A DNA stretch of 64,000 nt from Tanypteryx hageni (Eukaryota > Arthropoda > Insecta > Odonata > Petaluridae), in NCBI GenBank assembly GCA_028673005.1, contig CM054113.1, positions 39,560,117 to 39,624,116 on the forward strand, written 5' to 3'. Positions 22,705 to 32,978 of the stretch are shown here, in pieces. The position numbers and the translations under genes were made by a program. The notes below the pieces were generated by a model. It saw only the letters and a list, made by a program, of their open reading frames with translations. It was not told the DNA's origin and did no database searches. Every line of letters begins with the position of its first letter. Position 1 is the stretch's first letter.

Positions 22705-23283
22705 CCTTAGATTACTAACCTTCCTTTTACAAACGGGATTACTAACCATTCGTCTATGAGACTACCTCATAAAAGAGATACACTTAAATTTTTTAAATAC
22801 TTAACAACACTTCAATACTCTCTGGTACATTTAAACATACAATATTGTATTAAATTTTATCACAGCACTCAAAACACGTTTCCACTATTTTCTCCACAAA
22901 TAGCGCGTGAGCATGCACAGCAGTGAAATCTTGTAATTCTCCTCTTCTTAGAAGGACAAAATGCACATATCGAACGTTTTCCCGGTTCAACCTTATTCTG
23001 GTTCTCCTGAGGTAGCTCTATTTGCAGAACATTAGCGATCATCGACTTAAGAGTACGACTTAATTTTAGGAACACCAAGTATCGTTAAGGCTAACCATTC
23101 GTCTGTGAGGCGACCTCAGTTGCGTAGCACAAAATAAAAGCAAATAATCCCTTGTGTAAACAGTCACACTAGAAGAACACAACCAAAAATGAGGCTACAA
23201 TAAAAGCCAAACCCAGAACTCAAAAATATGAAGCATATTTGTTTTGGCCGTCGTCTGCCAGACGAATGGTTAGTAATCCAGGG
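22705..23283. mobile_element. piggyBac-like MITE with TTAA flanks
   Basis: The left end CCTTAGATTACTAACC and the right end (CCCTGGATTACTAACC on the other strand) match at 14 of 16. TTAA stands immediately outside on both sides (22701-22704 and 23284-23287), the target used by piggyBac elements. A subterminal unit ACTAACCATTCGTCT occurs at 22741, in direct orientation (CTAACCATTCGTCTGTGAGG) at 23090, and inverted at about 23260-23275. The 579-bp body shows no transposase. Confidence 0.8.
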
Positions 23284-23535
23284 TTAAAGCACAATGAGGA
23301 AAAATCTATCAGATTTAACAAGGTAAAGATATGTTTACCAAAAAATTTGTTAAATACGGCGAAAAGAATTCCAATATCGGGCGAAACGCAGGTAACGAGC
23401 AGATGGAAGCTTGCTTTGGATAAGCTGTCGCGACACGTAAATCGCACGTGAAAAGTAAAAAATTTCTTAGATAGAAATTTTACGTAAGCATTGGTCATAC
23501 TCCCCTTCCTCCTAAGGGGGGTTATTTACAGGTGC

Positions 23536-24083
23536 CAGGGGCTTAGCTACCTAATGTCCCATATGAAAAGGGGTTTTTTGAAGTGCACCGATATCGTACA
23601 ATATACGGTATCGACGGCTTCACTTCCTCGCCAAAGGAATATTTTTCATATTTTTTACCCATAAAATATCATCGACCTCGTTCGAGAATCGAAACCGCAA
23701 TTCTTAAAATAATTGACGTGTATTTCAACCACTGCTCCACCGACGTCGGCCGATAACTGTAAGTTAATATGCATACCCAATATCATTGAGTGGTAAATAC
23801 GTCTTATTTTTCTTGTCTTTTTGCTCGATGGCATTATGAGGATAGGCATAATATAACATTTTGAACCCATTTCTCCAATTATTATTACTATAATTTTTTT
23901 ATAATTTCAGGCTTTTCAAAATATCAGTAGCGTTTATGTGAGGGAGGGGCGTGGGAATTCTTCATTAGTATACAGGCAATGATAATTAATTCAGCTTGGA
24001 ACATTTTTAAGATTTAGTGCATAGGGGGGTCCCCGAATTATATGCTTCGGGGGCCCCCTCACAGATTTTCCGGTACGCCACTG
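23536..24083. mobile_element. Possible hAT-like element with weak termini
   Basis: The left CAGGGGCTTAGCTACCT and right (CAGTGGCGTACCGGAAAATC on the other strand) ends share only the CAGxGGCxTA core. CAGTGGCGTA is a common hAT-type start. The right subterminal block is GC-rich (GGGGGCCCCCTCAC). I see no clear 8-bp duplication. It contains a SINE-like block. Confidence 0.4.
23670..23762 (-). repeat. tRNA-derived SINE-like block
   Basis: Read on the minus strand, GTGGAGCAGTGGTTGAAATA (A-box-like) is followed about 30 bases later by GCGGTTTCGATTCTCG (B-box-like). The spacing fits a tRNA-derived promoter, but the cloverleaf is not intact, so I do not call a tRNA gene. Confidence 0.5.
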
Positions 24084-24091
24084 AACAGTAG

Positions 24092-24830
24092 AAGTACGAG
24101 TGGATTTACGAATTTCGAAATGTGTCATCGTCTACAGCAGTTTCCCAATCAGGGTGTCGAAGTTGATTGTTAAGGGCACCGTGAAACACGTTCTTAAATA
24201 ACTAAATGAACTTGGAGCTCCGCCCCTGACCATTTACGAACCCAACACTGTCGGAGAGCTCGCTTTACACGCCTATTATTTTCAATCAAATATAACATGA
24301 ACTTAATAAACGTAATAAATTCATATTCATTCAGACAGCACGTGTTAAAATTTAATTAGTATCCATTTAAAATCATTAGATATTATATTGCTTAAGACGT
24401 AATAAATGCTAATTTTATTGGCTATAGATATGATCAAATTTGCTACAATTGTTGCTGACTGTTATTGGAAAGTTCTGAGCGCGATGGTTTATATGTTTTA
24501 CCTATATTTAGACACAAGTTTTCACAAAAATGTTCAATCGAGTTCTATCGTCCATATGTCTGATTTACATTAAGTGCATTAACTACTGAGTTACTGAGGC
24601 CAACAATGCCAGTAACCCTAGTAACCTTTTTGAACTGTTAAAAATTAGGAGGCTCGAATACAAAAAATATGAAAAATATTAATTAGATAACAGAATCGAC
24701 GATGAGAATAAGAATTTATATTCTTTTACCTGTGAAATAGTGCAAATATCGCGTCGAATTCTCAATTGTAAGATATTTATAAATGCTAAAAAGCAGAGAT
24801 GTTTAACGATTGCATATTAATCAAATAGAA
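24092..24830. other. Intergenic AT-rich DNA
   Basis: No gene or bounded repeat is recognised. Confidence 0.4.
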
Positions 24831-24839
24831 AAACGAAAA

Positions 24840-24900
24840 GTCCATGGAATCGAACTCGGGCCTTTGTTTTACACAACGAATGACCAAAAACGTCAAGTGG
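24840..24900 (-). repeat. SINE-like B-box block
   Basis: On the minus strand GGCCCGAGTTCGATTCCATG resembles a tRNA B box. The upstream context (AAACGAAAAGTCCATGGAATC) parallels 30405-30445, suggesting a shared SINE family with eroded ends. Confidence 0.4.
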
Positions 24901-24968
24901 TGTCAATCTAATCAAAACTGGATGAATATTTGGAATTGATGCAGCCGTTCTGAAGTTATTCGATGTTA

Positions 24969-25021
24969 TTTGAAATAAATGCATGCGACGTCATGACGTC
25001 GCATGTATTTATATTTCAAAT
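24969..25021. repeat. Perfect 22-bp palindrome within a longer foldback
   Basis: The core 24983-25004 is a perfect inverted repeat with half-site ATGCGACGTCA and no spacer. The flanks extend it imperfectly: TTTGAAAT-AAATGC on the left mirrors GTATTTATATTTCAAA on the right. The core contains GACGTCATGACGTC, two overlapping CRE-like half sites. Confidence 0.85.
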
Positions 25022-25023
25022 AT

Positions 25024-25045
25024 ATATGATGACGCGTCATCATAT
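25024..25045. repeat. Second perfect 22-bp palindrome
   Basis: Half-site ATATGATGACG joins directly to its reverse complement, giving a TGACGCGTCA core. It begins 20 bases after the first palindrome ends. Confidence 0.85.
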
Positions 25046-26976
25046 GTGGAAAGCAGTCAACATCGCGTAATTACTAATAGGATGATTTGTAAGTGCCGAC
25101 AGGTCGTTCTTTTAAATACTTGCCGATGCAATGCCAGTGAACGAATGCGTCCTAAAGTTGTGATATCCGTATGTATGAAGGTATAGTAAAAAGGCTCTAA
25201 CTTTGCGGTGCGCAGTAGGCACATTTACGGTAGGACGAGTCCATCCTCTAGGCGGGACCGCCTATAGGGGAGGTGGTGTTTAGGTGTGGGCATTTGATGC
25301 GCGAACTTGGACTCGTGTTACTGCGCGTAGGCTCTGATGTCGGCTCCCCCTTCAAGTTTCTCCTTCCCATGCCTTCCCTTCCCCTCTCACGCGTCTCCAA
25401 CTGCCACCTTAGAGCGTGCGAGCTATACAACTTTGTTTCAAGTTGGAGATGCCGTGGAATTCTATTCATCTTTGAAGGAGTACTGCGAAAATAAAAATGC
25501 TGGGAGCTCTGGTATACAGAAACTGACAAAAACTATAACTTCAAAGCCTACAAGTAGGCGCGTCGTCCGTCGAAACGGAAGCTAAGCGGTGTGACCCCTT
25601 AGTGCTTCTCCCAAAGAGAAGACTAATGCCGACACCGGCTCTCTCTCTTCCCTCCCTTCTTTGAGTGTATGTGAAGGGGCAGAGCATATCGACTGAAAAG
25701 CCAGTGGGCTGACCAGTTTCAACAATCTTCCCAATATCTCACGGTACTATAATTCAATTATCATAACAATCGCTTTGCCTTTCCAAAACCATTACCCCCG
25801 CACAGATTATATGGAGAAATCTGTCCTTGACGCGCGTTTTTTTTTCAATATTAAGCTATGCTGAAGATACCGTAAGTCAATTGAAGCCAAGCTCAAAAAA
25901 TTACAAATAGATTGTTTGTATAGAATTTGTGGCTAATCAACCTCTTGAATTATTATAGCCATAACTCCTTCCACACCGAACACACACAATGGAAGAGTGA
26001 AACCCGGTGCCGGCATTAGCCTACTCTTTAAGAAGAGCACCAAAACTGCTTAACGTCCAAATTAAAAATAGAGGATTCTCAACTTGGATGAGCCTCGATT
26101 CAACGTAATAACATATTACGACTCTCGGAAAAAATATAACATTAGCCAACAGAAGTAGAAGAGTCCTTAAGTTTTCCATTCCTTAGAAATATTTCAGTTC
26201 TATCAATTCTGGATGCTCAAAATCACAACCACTCCTTAAAACGATGAAGACTATTATGAAAATTTTCCTTGATGATGATTAAGAGCTTGATTCAAGTATT
26301 TTTCTCTGAACGTGAATGAAAGATCAATGATAGAATTAGGTTAAAGGGAGAACGCAGAGAAAAGGATTTAATTTATAATCATGGACCGTCTGCGGACGGA
26401 TTCCTATTGTCACTTTTATAGATGGAAACAATATATACCTTGATGCCATACAAACGAAACAGCGTAAATGAACCTTAAATTATCTCGTGGTTAAATGGGG
26501 AAATAGCGCAGCCACCGCATTTACTCGCGTTCCTTCACACTTGTTATATCACAAAGAGAAACAATAAATAATCGAGCTCTAAAGCGGAAATACGGGTGCT
26601 AAAAACCTTGAGCACGAAGAGAATAAACGATTTTGAACAGTAAACGACAAAATCTGGGTCATCGAATAAACGTAAACGATGCAAATTAGTGTCTTCATCG
26701 CTGAAATAAATTTAAAACGATAAATTGTAATAGCAATTGAATAATACGAATAGATCTATTGCGTCTTTTACTATATTTTAAAGTGCATTGCGGAAATTGG
26801 ACAACAATTGTGTTTTTTCTGTTGAGAGATGCTGGCAAATAAGACGGTTGTTCAAATTTGACCTGGACTTTATTTTTTTTATCGTATATTTGACACAGTT
26901 CGCAAATATAGCGTGTACGTTATCTGTATAATTCAAGCTCTATGAAGCAATAATTATATGGTTGCCATAGTAACCC
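25046..26976. other. Intergenic DNA with SINE-body fragments
   Basis: Two fragments match the body of the SINE at 36251-36575. 26003-26060 (CCCGGTGCCGGCATTAGCCT, AAGAAGAGCACC, GCTTAACGTCC) is in the same orientation; 25588-25645 is inverted. Between them is no recognisable gene. CT-rich DNA at 25350-25395 and 25640-25665 yields small artefactual frames. Confidence 0.5.
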
Positions 26977-27222
26977 ATGTTAGTAAGAAACAAGATGGCG
27001 CCCGCGTGTGCTTCTATTTCAATAGAACAACGCATTATTATTAAATTTCTCTGTAAGGAAGGCGTAAAAGTGCCTAAAAATCCTCAGAGGCTTCAAGCAG
27101 AATATGGAAAATCTTGCCTATCACGGTCTTCAATGTTAGAATGGTGCAAATCATTCAAGGAGGGTCGAGAGCGCGTGTAGAATGAAGCGCACAAAGCAAG
27201 GCCAGCATCAACGATGTGACAA
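26977..27222 (+). pseudogene. mariner transposase N-terminal remnant
   Basis: The frame contains SIEQRIIIKFLCKEG, then RLQAEYGKSCLSRSSMLEW and CKSFKEGRERV. It continues past a stop as NEAHKARPAST. This is the first helix-turn-helix region of mariner/SETMAR-type transposases, whose usual pattern is EQR..I.FL..EG, then YG..C.S...V..W...FK.GR, then GRP. The TAG at 27178-27180 and the absence of the DD34D catalytic part show a truncated, dead copy of about a quarter of the normal length. Confidence 0.75.
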
Positions 27223-27493
27223 AATATTTATGTTTTTTTAAAATTCTTTGTAATTGACTTAGTTACTCCCTGTGAATATTTTTTTGTTAAATCGTCTTCA
27301 TTATGCAAAAAAATATTTAAAATAACTCTTTTAAATATCCCGCAAAAACGGCATCCTGGTTGGAGGGGAGAGTAGTAAGGGGTACGTGACGTCATCGCAT
27401 GCCAATCGTTTAAACGTACGACCGTACTGAAAGCACGTGGTTTTGCTACTTGGTCCTGTTGATTTTCCTGATATCGTAGCTAAAATGTAGAAT

Positions 27494-27693
27494 ATGGAAC
27501 CTAAGAAGGGTTATAAGTATTGTCTGGTACCTCAGTGCAACGATTAAAACCCCGAGAAAATTGTTCTTCTCGCTACCAAGCTCCTTGGGAAGAAATAAGA
27601 AGCTGAGAATATTGTGGTTGAAAGCCATGAGGAGATACGCATCTGATATATCGGAACGTACAACTGCATTTGTCTGCTAAGATCATTTTAACC
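27494..27693 (+). pseudogene. THAP-domain remnant
   Basis: From ATG 27494 the frame reads MEPKKGYKYCLVPQCND, then hits a stop. After frame changes it continues KKLRILWLKAMRRYASDIS and ERTTAFVC-stop-DHFN. The C..C pair, the W in the middle and the final C..H fit the C2CH THAP zinc finger; insect THAP proteins often end VCEDHF. At least two stops and a frameshift disable it. THAP domains occur in host DNA-binding proteins and in transposon proteins, and the surroundings favour a transposon origin. Confidence 0.6.
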
Positions 27694-28044
27694 TAAGTAC
27701 TAGTTATATGTATATACGTCATTTTATTGCTTCGTATTTTAGTTTATGATTTATGTCGGCATTATATTGACATGATGCATATATTTCTGGAGAACGTTGA
27801 AAGAGGAAATTATATTTTATTTTTCAAAGATTAACATATATATTTTAACAAAACCTCCATAATTTAATATACTACCTATTCTAAATACGTAAGATCAAAC
27901 TTACGGAAATCGTTGGACTATGGGTTTATTAAGCAAATAATTAATGTTGCAGTGCATATATTTAAGTACCAAGTTTTTAAGCAATTACTTCTACAAATGT
28001 TACATATTAAGTTAGTTCTGTAATTTAAATATTTTAATAAATTT

Positions 28045-28290
28045 GTTCCCATAATGTCCACAACAGCATGATATTTTGAAGGACCATGTTTTGCTAAATA
28101 ACGGCAGTCATGACACTCCACAGACGTGACTAAATCTTCTTCTTCATCTACAACTACACTCACTTCATAACCTCTTTATCTTGTTGTGTTCAGGGCAAAT
28201 CTTGCCTTTAACAATGTCAATTTTTCCTTCTTGATTAAGTTTAACAAATCCAACAGCATTACTAACATAGTCTTTCCTCATTGACCTCAA
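28045..28290 (-). pseudogene. SWIM-like insect protein remnant, internal part
   Basis: On the minus strand KDYVSNAVGFVKLNQEGKID and IVKGKICPEHNKIKR are followed, after a one-base frameshift near 28170, by YEVSVVVDEEEDLVTSVECH and DCRYLAKHGPSKYHAVVDI. The order AVG(Y/F)V, KGK..PEHN, VEC(H)DC and K(Y)HA recalls a family of uncharacterised insect proteins with a SWIM-like CxC...CxH finger, often linked to YqaJ-type nuclease domains. The expected third Cys appears lost (SKYH instead of CKHA). This comes from memory and is moderate at best. Confidence 0.45.
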
Positions 28291-28599
28291 AGGGAGAAAA
28301 AGCCATAAAATCAACAATGAAATTCGCGACATGTACAAAAGAGACATGCAGTTATGACAAACGCTTCTACAGTTTTTCTTTTCACAAGTCTAGGTAATAA
28401 CTAAGACAGATAGATACTTAAAACAACAAACTTCACCCCATTTCCTATAGACAGGACACACGGAAACTAGGCAGCTCTTCCGCTGGTGCGACCGGTTTCA
28501 TGAAACTGGTCGTATGCGACATGCAATCATTTTTGTTTGCAAATGCTCCACTACATGTTATAGGAACTCTCCCACTGGCGCGATTGAAAATATGATTCC

Positions 28600-28633
28600 G
28601 CCAATCTGTGCAACTACAGTTGCACAGATTGGC
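28600..28633. repeat. Perfect 16-bp-arm palindrome
   Basis: GCCAATCTGTGCAACT (28600-28615), a two-base spacer AC, then its exact reverse complement (28618-28633). It lies in the left subterminal part of the Harbinger-like element and would form a stable hairpin or cruciform. Confidence 0.9.
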
Positions 28634-28690
28634 TGAGTCGGTTTCTTGTCGACTTCAGTCGCGTAGTCGCATTGCAGTAGTGAGGTTCGC

Positions 28691-28990
28691 TTACCTGAGT
28701 GTTATCAATAGTCTCTCTTCAACTCCTACACACTGCCAAAAATTAGTAGCCTTCTTAGTTATCAATGGGAGAACTAACCTAACTAGTTCAGTGAAACTTT
28801 CCTTACTCATTCGATAAAATGCTTGAAATTTTGAATGGTGCTGTGATTCCTTGGCAGCAATAAAACTTCTGCGAAGAAAATTGTTACTGATGTATGGATG
28901 CACCCAATATTTTCTTCTTTTCCTACAGTTCATGAACCACCACATAGCAACAACGTCATCCTCGTTGGAAGACATTTTTAAACTAAGCAA
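28691..28990 (-). pseudogene. HARBI1-like transposase N-terminal fragment
   Basis: The frame holds KRRKYWVHPYISNNFLRRSF, then FQAFYRMSKESFTELVRLVL, PLITKKATNFWQCVGVEERL and ITLR. This is the conserved N-terminal region of PIF/Harbinger nucleases (WVHP, then F..(Y/F)RMS...F.EL...V.P.I.K.T, then ERL.ITLR). The DDE catalytic domain that should follow is absent, so the element is an internally deleted derivative. Confidence 0.75.
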
Positions 28991-29566
28991 GAAACTGAAA
29001 GTTTTTGGTCGCTTTGATGTGCGAACGTACGACTAGTTTCATACAACCAATTGCATATGACCAGTTTCATGAAACCAGTCGCGCCAGTAGGAGAGCATCA
29101 CATTAAGTTTGTATAATATTTGTCAATATTTAACCTGATGATTCTGTAAAGGCGGATGATGGTGATTATTCACCGAAACCGGTCGTGTTTTACTTCATAT
29201 ATTTTGTGGAAATTAGCAAAAGATTAATATAAATAAAAAATACTATCTAGCATTGTTCATGTTATTTTATTGTAGAATTCCACGAAGTCTCGGCCTCGTC
29301 CATTACCTTTTGTATACTTATCTAACTATATTTTACTTACTAGATACTAGGACAGCATGGGAAACAATACATAAATATATATTCTATAATATTAGTTAAA
29401 ACTAGAGTTGTTTTATTCATTTAATATGGGAAAGCTGTTTTAAGTCGTCAATCTATCTTTTACATATCTTCTGCGTTTCAGTCGAAATAATAGTACTATT
29501 ACAATAACTGAAAAAAAAAGCGCTACATCGAACTTGTTTTATCAATTAAATGTAATACAAACCTAC

Positions 29567-29696
29567 CCGCCTTCACTCCACGCATTTCAACATCTGAATA
29601 TTGCTCCCAACGACTTCCAATGTACTGAAAAAGCATGTACGAATCAACATTGGGCAAATTAACAGATCTGGCTACACAAAACCATTCAGATGCCAT
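29567..29696 (-). pseudogene. First-exon-like fragment of the SWIM-like family
   Basis: From ATG 29696, MASEWFCVARSVNLPNVDSY is followed by MLFQYIGSRWEQYSDVEMRG and VKAG, then a GT donor (GTAGGT on the minus strand, 29566-29561). This pattern fits the N-terminal exon of the same uncharacterised insect family as 28045-28290, in the same strand and order. The Harbinger-like element sits between the two parts. The join to the downstream piece needs a frame correction, so I treat both as one decayed gene copy. Confidence 0.45.
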
Positions 29697-30850
29697 TTTG
29701 CAAAACACAAAGCGAAATAAATGCAGGAAGGTGCAGTACTTCTACCAATATTTCTTCTAAGACGGCGTATAGAGGAAAACAACAGAATTATGTCTTTCAA
29801 GCTGCTACATACTTCTATATCGGCACAATGGCTTCTAGCACGCCTAGCATCGGCTAACATGCTAGTGGCATGCACTGACGTCACTAAACACTCGGAAAAC
29901 TTCGGCTACCAATCGGATGTGATTGGATTCGGCATTAATTCGTCCGTTTTAAATTGCTTTTTTATAAATATCTGTTCAAAATTTAACGAAAAACTTTATA
30001 TTTGCCGATAACAATAGCCATACAAGACAACTTCATAAAATGACCCGATTTTTTTGCCAAATGTAGGACGATTGCAGTTCTTTTTAACAAAAAGGAAGTA
30101 CAAATTTGGTTTTGAAAATGAAATCCTGAGTCTAACAATGCAAAAATCCCAGGTGAACAATGCCAGCTGCCCTAGCAACCTTCTTCTTGAAATGTTGAAA
30201 AATCGGAGAAAATCAAATATAAACTTAAAATATGAGCAAACGCGAATTAAACAACAAAATCCAAGGTAATAATAAGAATTTCCATTTATTTATGCGTGAA
30301 ATGGTATAAATCTCGAGTCAAAGTCTTGATCGTAAAATATTTTAAAATGTTAAAGACTAAAGGCCTACATATCGTATTCTAGCCGATTACGTGTTAATCA
30401 AATGCAAAAACGTAAATTATCCTTGTATCGAACCCAAGCCTTTCCGGAGGTCGACTACCCACTTAAAACCTGCAAGAATTTGTGCCGAGTATTCAGGTGA
30501 AAGATTCGTCGAAATCGAACGGGCCGTTCTCGATTTATTTCTATCCATGACGGGAGGTGACGTCACTCGAGGCTTCAAACGCAGGCAGGGACACAGCGGT
30601 TATAATATATTAGAATACTACAATTCAAAAGTGAATTAAACAAACTTTAAACATTACCATTAACTAAGTGTGTTTTATAAATTTAAGATAAAATTCAATC
30701 CCAACATTAACAAAATAAAACCAAGTAAAAAGTATTTAAGATTGATAAAAAATGGCCTCAATGTTGCAAAATAATAATAATTCGACTTTTTATTTTAAGT
30801 GCAATATATTTAGACCATCGAGTCCATACTTACATATAACCTAGTATGGC
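29697..30850. other. Intergenic DNA with SINE-like traces
   Basis: About 30405-30450 (TTGTATCGAACCCAAGCC) resembles an inverted tRNA B box like those at 20231 and 24847. TGACGTCA, the CRE consensus, occurs at 29876-29883 and 30558-30565. No gene is recognised. Confidence 0.4.
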
Positions 30851-30945
30851 GAACACAAACATCCATGCCTTCGGCGAGATTCGAACCCGCGACCTTATTA
30901 ACTGTCGGCAGATACTCTAACCAACCGTCTAACAAGGCCGGCCAA
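30851..30945 (-). repeat. tRNA-derived SINE head
   Basis: On the minus strand TTGGTTAGAGTATCTGCCGA (A box) and GGTCGCGGGTTCGAATCTCGCC (B box and T-stem region) lie at tRNA spacing, preceded by GCCGGCCTTGTTAGACGG. The anticodon stem does not pair properly and the acceptor ends do not close, so it is a tRNA-derived retroelement head and not a working tRNA gene. Confidence 0.65.
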
Positions 30946-32083
30946 AATATTGCTTATTCTGAATTAATCTTATAATTGCTTGAAAACAATCATCTCCGAG
31001 TCAAAATTATTCAAAACATATATATTCCAGGAAATAGAAAGCTTTTCGAAAGGCGGAAATTTGTAGAATGATTGAAAACTAATGATTGCTATTTTTACTC
31101 ATGAATATAAAGTAGAAAATGAAACATTGGTTCTATAAAACAAAGTGTTCTTTATCACTTAGAAAACCAGATCAAGAGTTGAGAATATCTTTGAACGAGC
31201 AGTGGGTCGGAAAGTTTAACTTACTGAGAAACGTGTCTAGGGTGAAAGATGCCGATTCACAGGCGGAATTCCCTGGCCTATGCTGTGGCAAGTAGTACAA
31301 TGTAACTAGCAAGCGAAGAGACAGTCAACTTACTAAAATTACATGGCAGTGGTTCCCAAAGTAAAAGGAAGGACAAAAACAGAAAACTGTTCCAAAAGGA
31401 GGACAGAGAAGGACAAAAAGTTTAAAAAGGAAAATATTTGAAAAAGAAGGACTGTGCTTCCAAAAGATCGACATCTGGACACCTTAAATAAGTGGAAAAA
31501 CAGGTAGGTAGCATAAAGTTCAAGATGGCTCCTTCTATGAATGTCTTTATTAAAGGTTTTTAGGTTTTTTATTATTCATTAACAAATAAAAAAATATTAG
31601 ATAAAAATGAGTGTCCATTTAATTTAAATAATGTCTTCATTACGTGTCGCGAAATAATTTGGAGTGATTACAGCCGATCTCATTAGTTTTTATACATTTC
31701 CAGAAAACTATCGAATTAAATAGGCATTTCAAAAATAATAAATGTGAATCGAATCGATTATAAAACACCACATCAAAAAAATGACTTAGAATACCGCTAA
31801 ACATTATAAAGATTTCAGAAAATACCGAAAAAACGGCCCAAAACATTTCAAAATACTCTGAGATAAGGCAGTTTTAGTTAAGTAAAAATAAGTCTTTGAA
31901 CTAAAATGTTTTGAAGCTAAAACAGCAGTAAAGGATTAAAGAAGATGGCTCCAATCGCCCCTTTTACGCGCTCTTAAACCCATTTCGCACAAAATACCTC
32001 GATTATATCAGATCCTGCAGAAAATAACGAGAAAAACTGGGACAGGAGAAAGATATTCAGAATGATCGATTGTCTGTCGTCGG
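30946..32083. other. Intergenic AT-rich DNA
   Basis: No gene is recognised. A patch at 31370-31460 is repetitive (GGACAAAAA, GGAAAA) but has no borders. Confidence 0.4.
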
Positions 32084-32163
32084 CAGCGGCGGATCCAGGA
32101 ATATGGGACAATGAACGCAATGAGGTTATCGTCCCCCTTGGGATTTTTCTGGATCCGCCTCTG
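32084..32163. mobile_element. 80-bp hAT-type inverted-repeat remnant
   Basis: The left CAGCGGCGGATCCAGGAA and right (CAGAGGCGGATCCAGAAA on the other strand) ends match at 16 of 18. CAGxGGCGGATCC is a frequent hAT-type terminus. No target duplication is visible, so it is probably an old, internally collapsed copy. Confidence 0.55.
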
Positions 32164-32534
32164 CCAAGCGATGATTGTAAAAGGAAATATATATCCTAAA
32201 TAGGATGCACAAAAATCCCTTATTGTTCTTGATTTGCGTCCGAGAAATTGTATAGTAGATAATTACTATAGCCATTAAATGGAAAAGTAAGCAATATTCG
32301 AATTTTAACCATAAAATAATCGCGTTCATTTCTACTAATTAGAATTGACGAATTTTAAGTTACCACTGAGAAAGACTATTATTACGTATCTTATACTGGA
32401 ATGTGGTTTATTAAATCGTTATATGGGTGTCAGAGCTGTCTAACATTTTTGTAAACGTAATGCACTTTTGGAGCTATAAGGAAAGAGAAAAATATCTTAT
32501 TACACGATCTCCAAGATCAAAACAATACGTATTC

Positions 32535-32862
32535 TCTTATATTAAAGCCAAGTGTCTGTCTGATTGACAGTTTCAACGCTCGACTGTGGCGCCTCTTTTA
32601 AAGAGCGGGAGAATCGAGAACTATTTAAAGATTTAAAGCTTTCAACGCTCGACTGTAGCGCCTCTCTTAAAGAGCGGGAGAATCGAGAACTATTTATGTG
32701 ATATGAGAGTAAATATGGTGTAGCGTATTATTTGCTAGCATTTTTAAATTACTTAGAATTGCGATATGAATACGGGACTTGATGAAGGGAAGGAGAAAGA
32801 TGAAGGTAAGGGGGAAGATGAAGGGAGAGATATCCGTCATTTTTGACGGGCACTTGTACTAT
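32535..32862 (+). mobile_element. Small non-autonomous Helitron
   Basis: The 5' end TCTTATATTAAAGCCAAGTG has the TC start of Helitrons. The 3' end has a hairpin CCGTCA-TTTT-TGACGG (32834-32849), then GCACTTGTACTAT. The expected CTRR has become CTAT, one base off. The interior has a 57-base tandem duplication and a purine-rich stretch before the hairpin, as in the element ending at 7081. Confidence 0.6.
32571..32696. repeat. 57-bp tandem direct duplication
   Basis: 32571-32627 and 32640-32696 are identical except for two substitutions, with a period of 69. Each begins TTTCAACGCTCGACTG and contains the inverted unit CTCTTTTAAAGAG or CTCTCTTAAAGAG, followed by CGGGAGAATCGAGAACTA. Confidence 0.9.
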
Positions 32863-32874
32863 ATACGTAAATAT

Positions 32875-32912
32875 ATTTCTTCCCGTCACATAGACGGGCT
32901 TTTATATTAGTT
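32875..32912 (+). mobile_element. Second Helitron-like 3' terminus
   Basis: CCCGTC-ACATA-GACGGG forms a hairpin just downstream of the first Helitron end. It is followed by CTTTTATATTAGT, where TTAG-T stands in place of CTAG-T. It reads as a second, slightly decayed 3' end in tandem. Confidence 0.5.
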
Positions 32913-32978
32913 ATCATCATAACAATCAACGAAGTGAAAAATTCATGCGACTGGATATTTAGGAATGGAAACATGAAA

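Larger units (their letters stand above)
28474..29097. mobile_element. PIF/Harbinger-like element with inverted ends
   Basis: The left end starts GCTCTTCCGCTGGTGCGACC and the right end, on the other strand, GCTCTCCTACTGGCGCGACT. Both continue GGTTTCATGAAACTGGTC. The inverted termini therefore extend over roughly 40 bases with scattered mismatches. A third, internal partial copy (ACTCTCCCACTGGCGCGATT) is at 28566. I could not settle the 3-bp target duplication. The interior holds a HARBI1-like fragment. Confidence 0.6.

Noticed and set aside
25337..25585. Frame with FQVGDAVEFYSSLKEYCE, vaguely like ZSWIM/FAR1-type transposase starts
   Set aside because: Only a short similarity, with the continuation lost; too weak to call.
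30851..30945. tRNA gene on the minus strand
   Set aside because: A and B boxes are present but the acceptor and anticodon stems do not fold; read as a SINE head.
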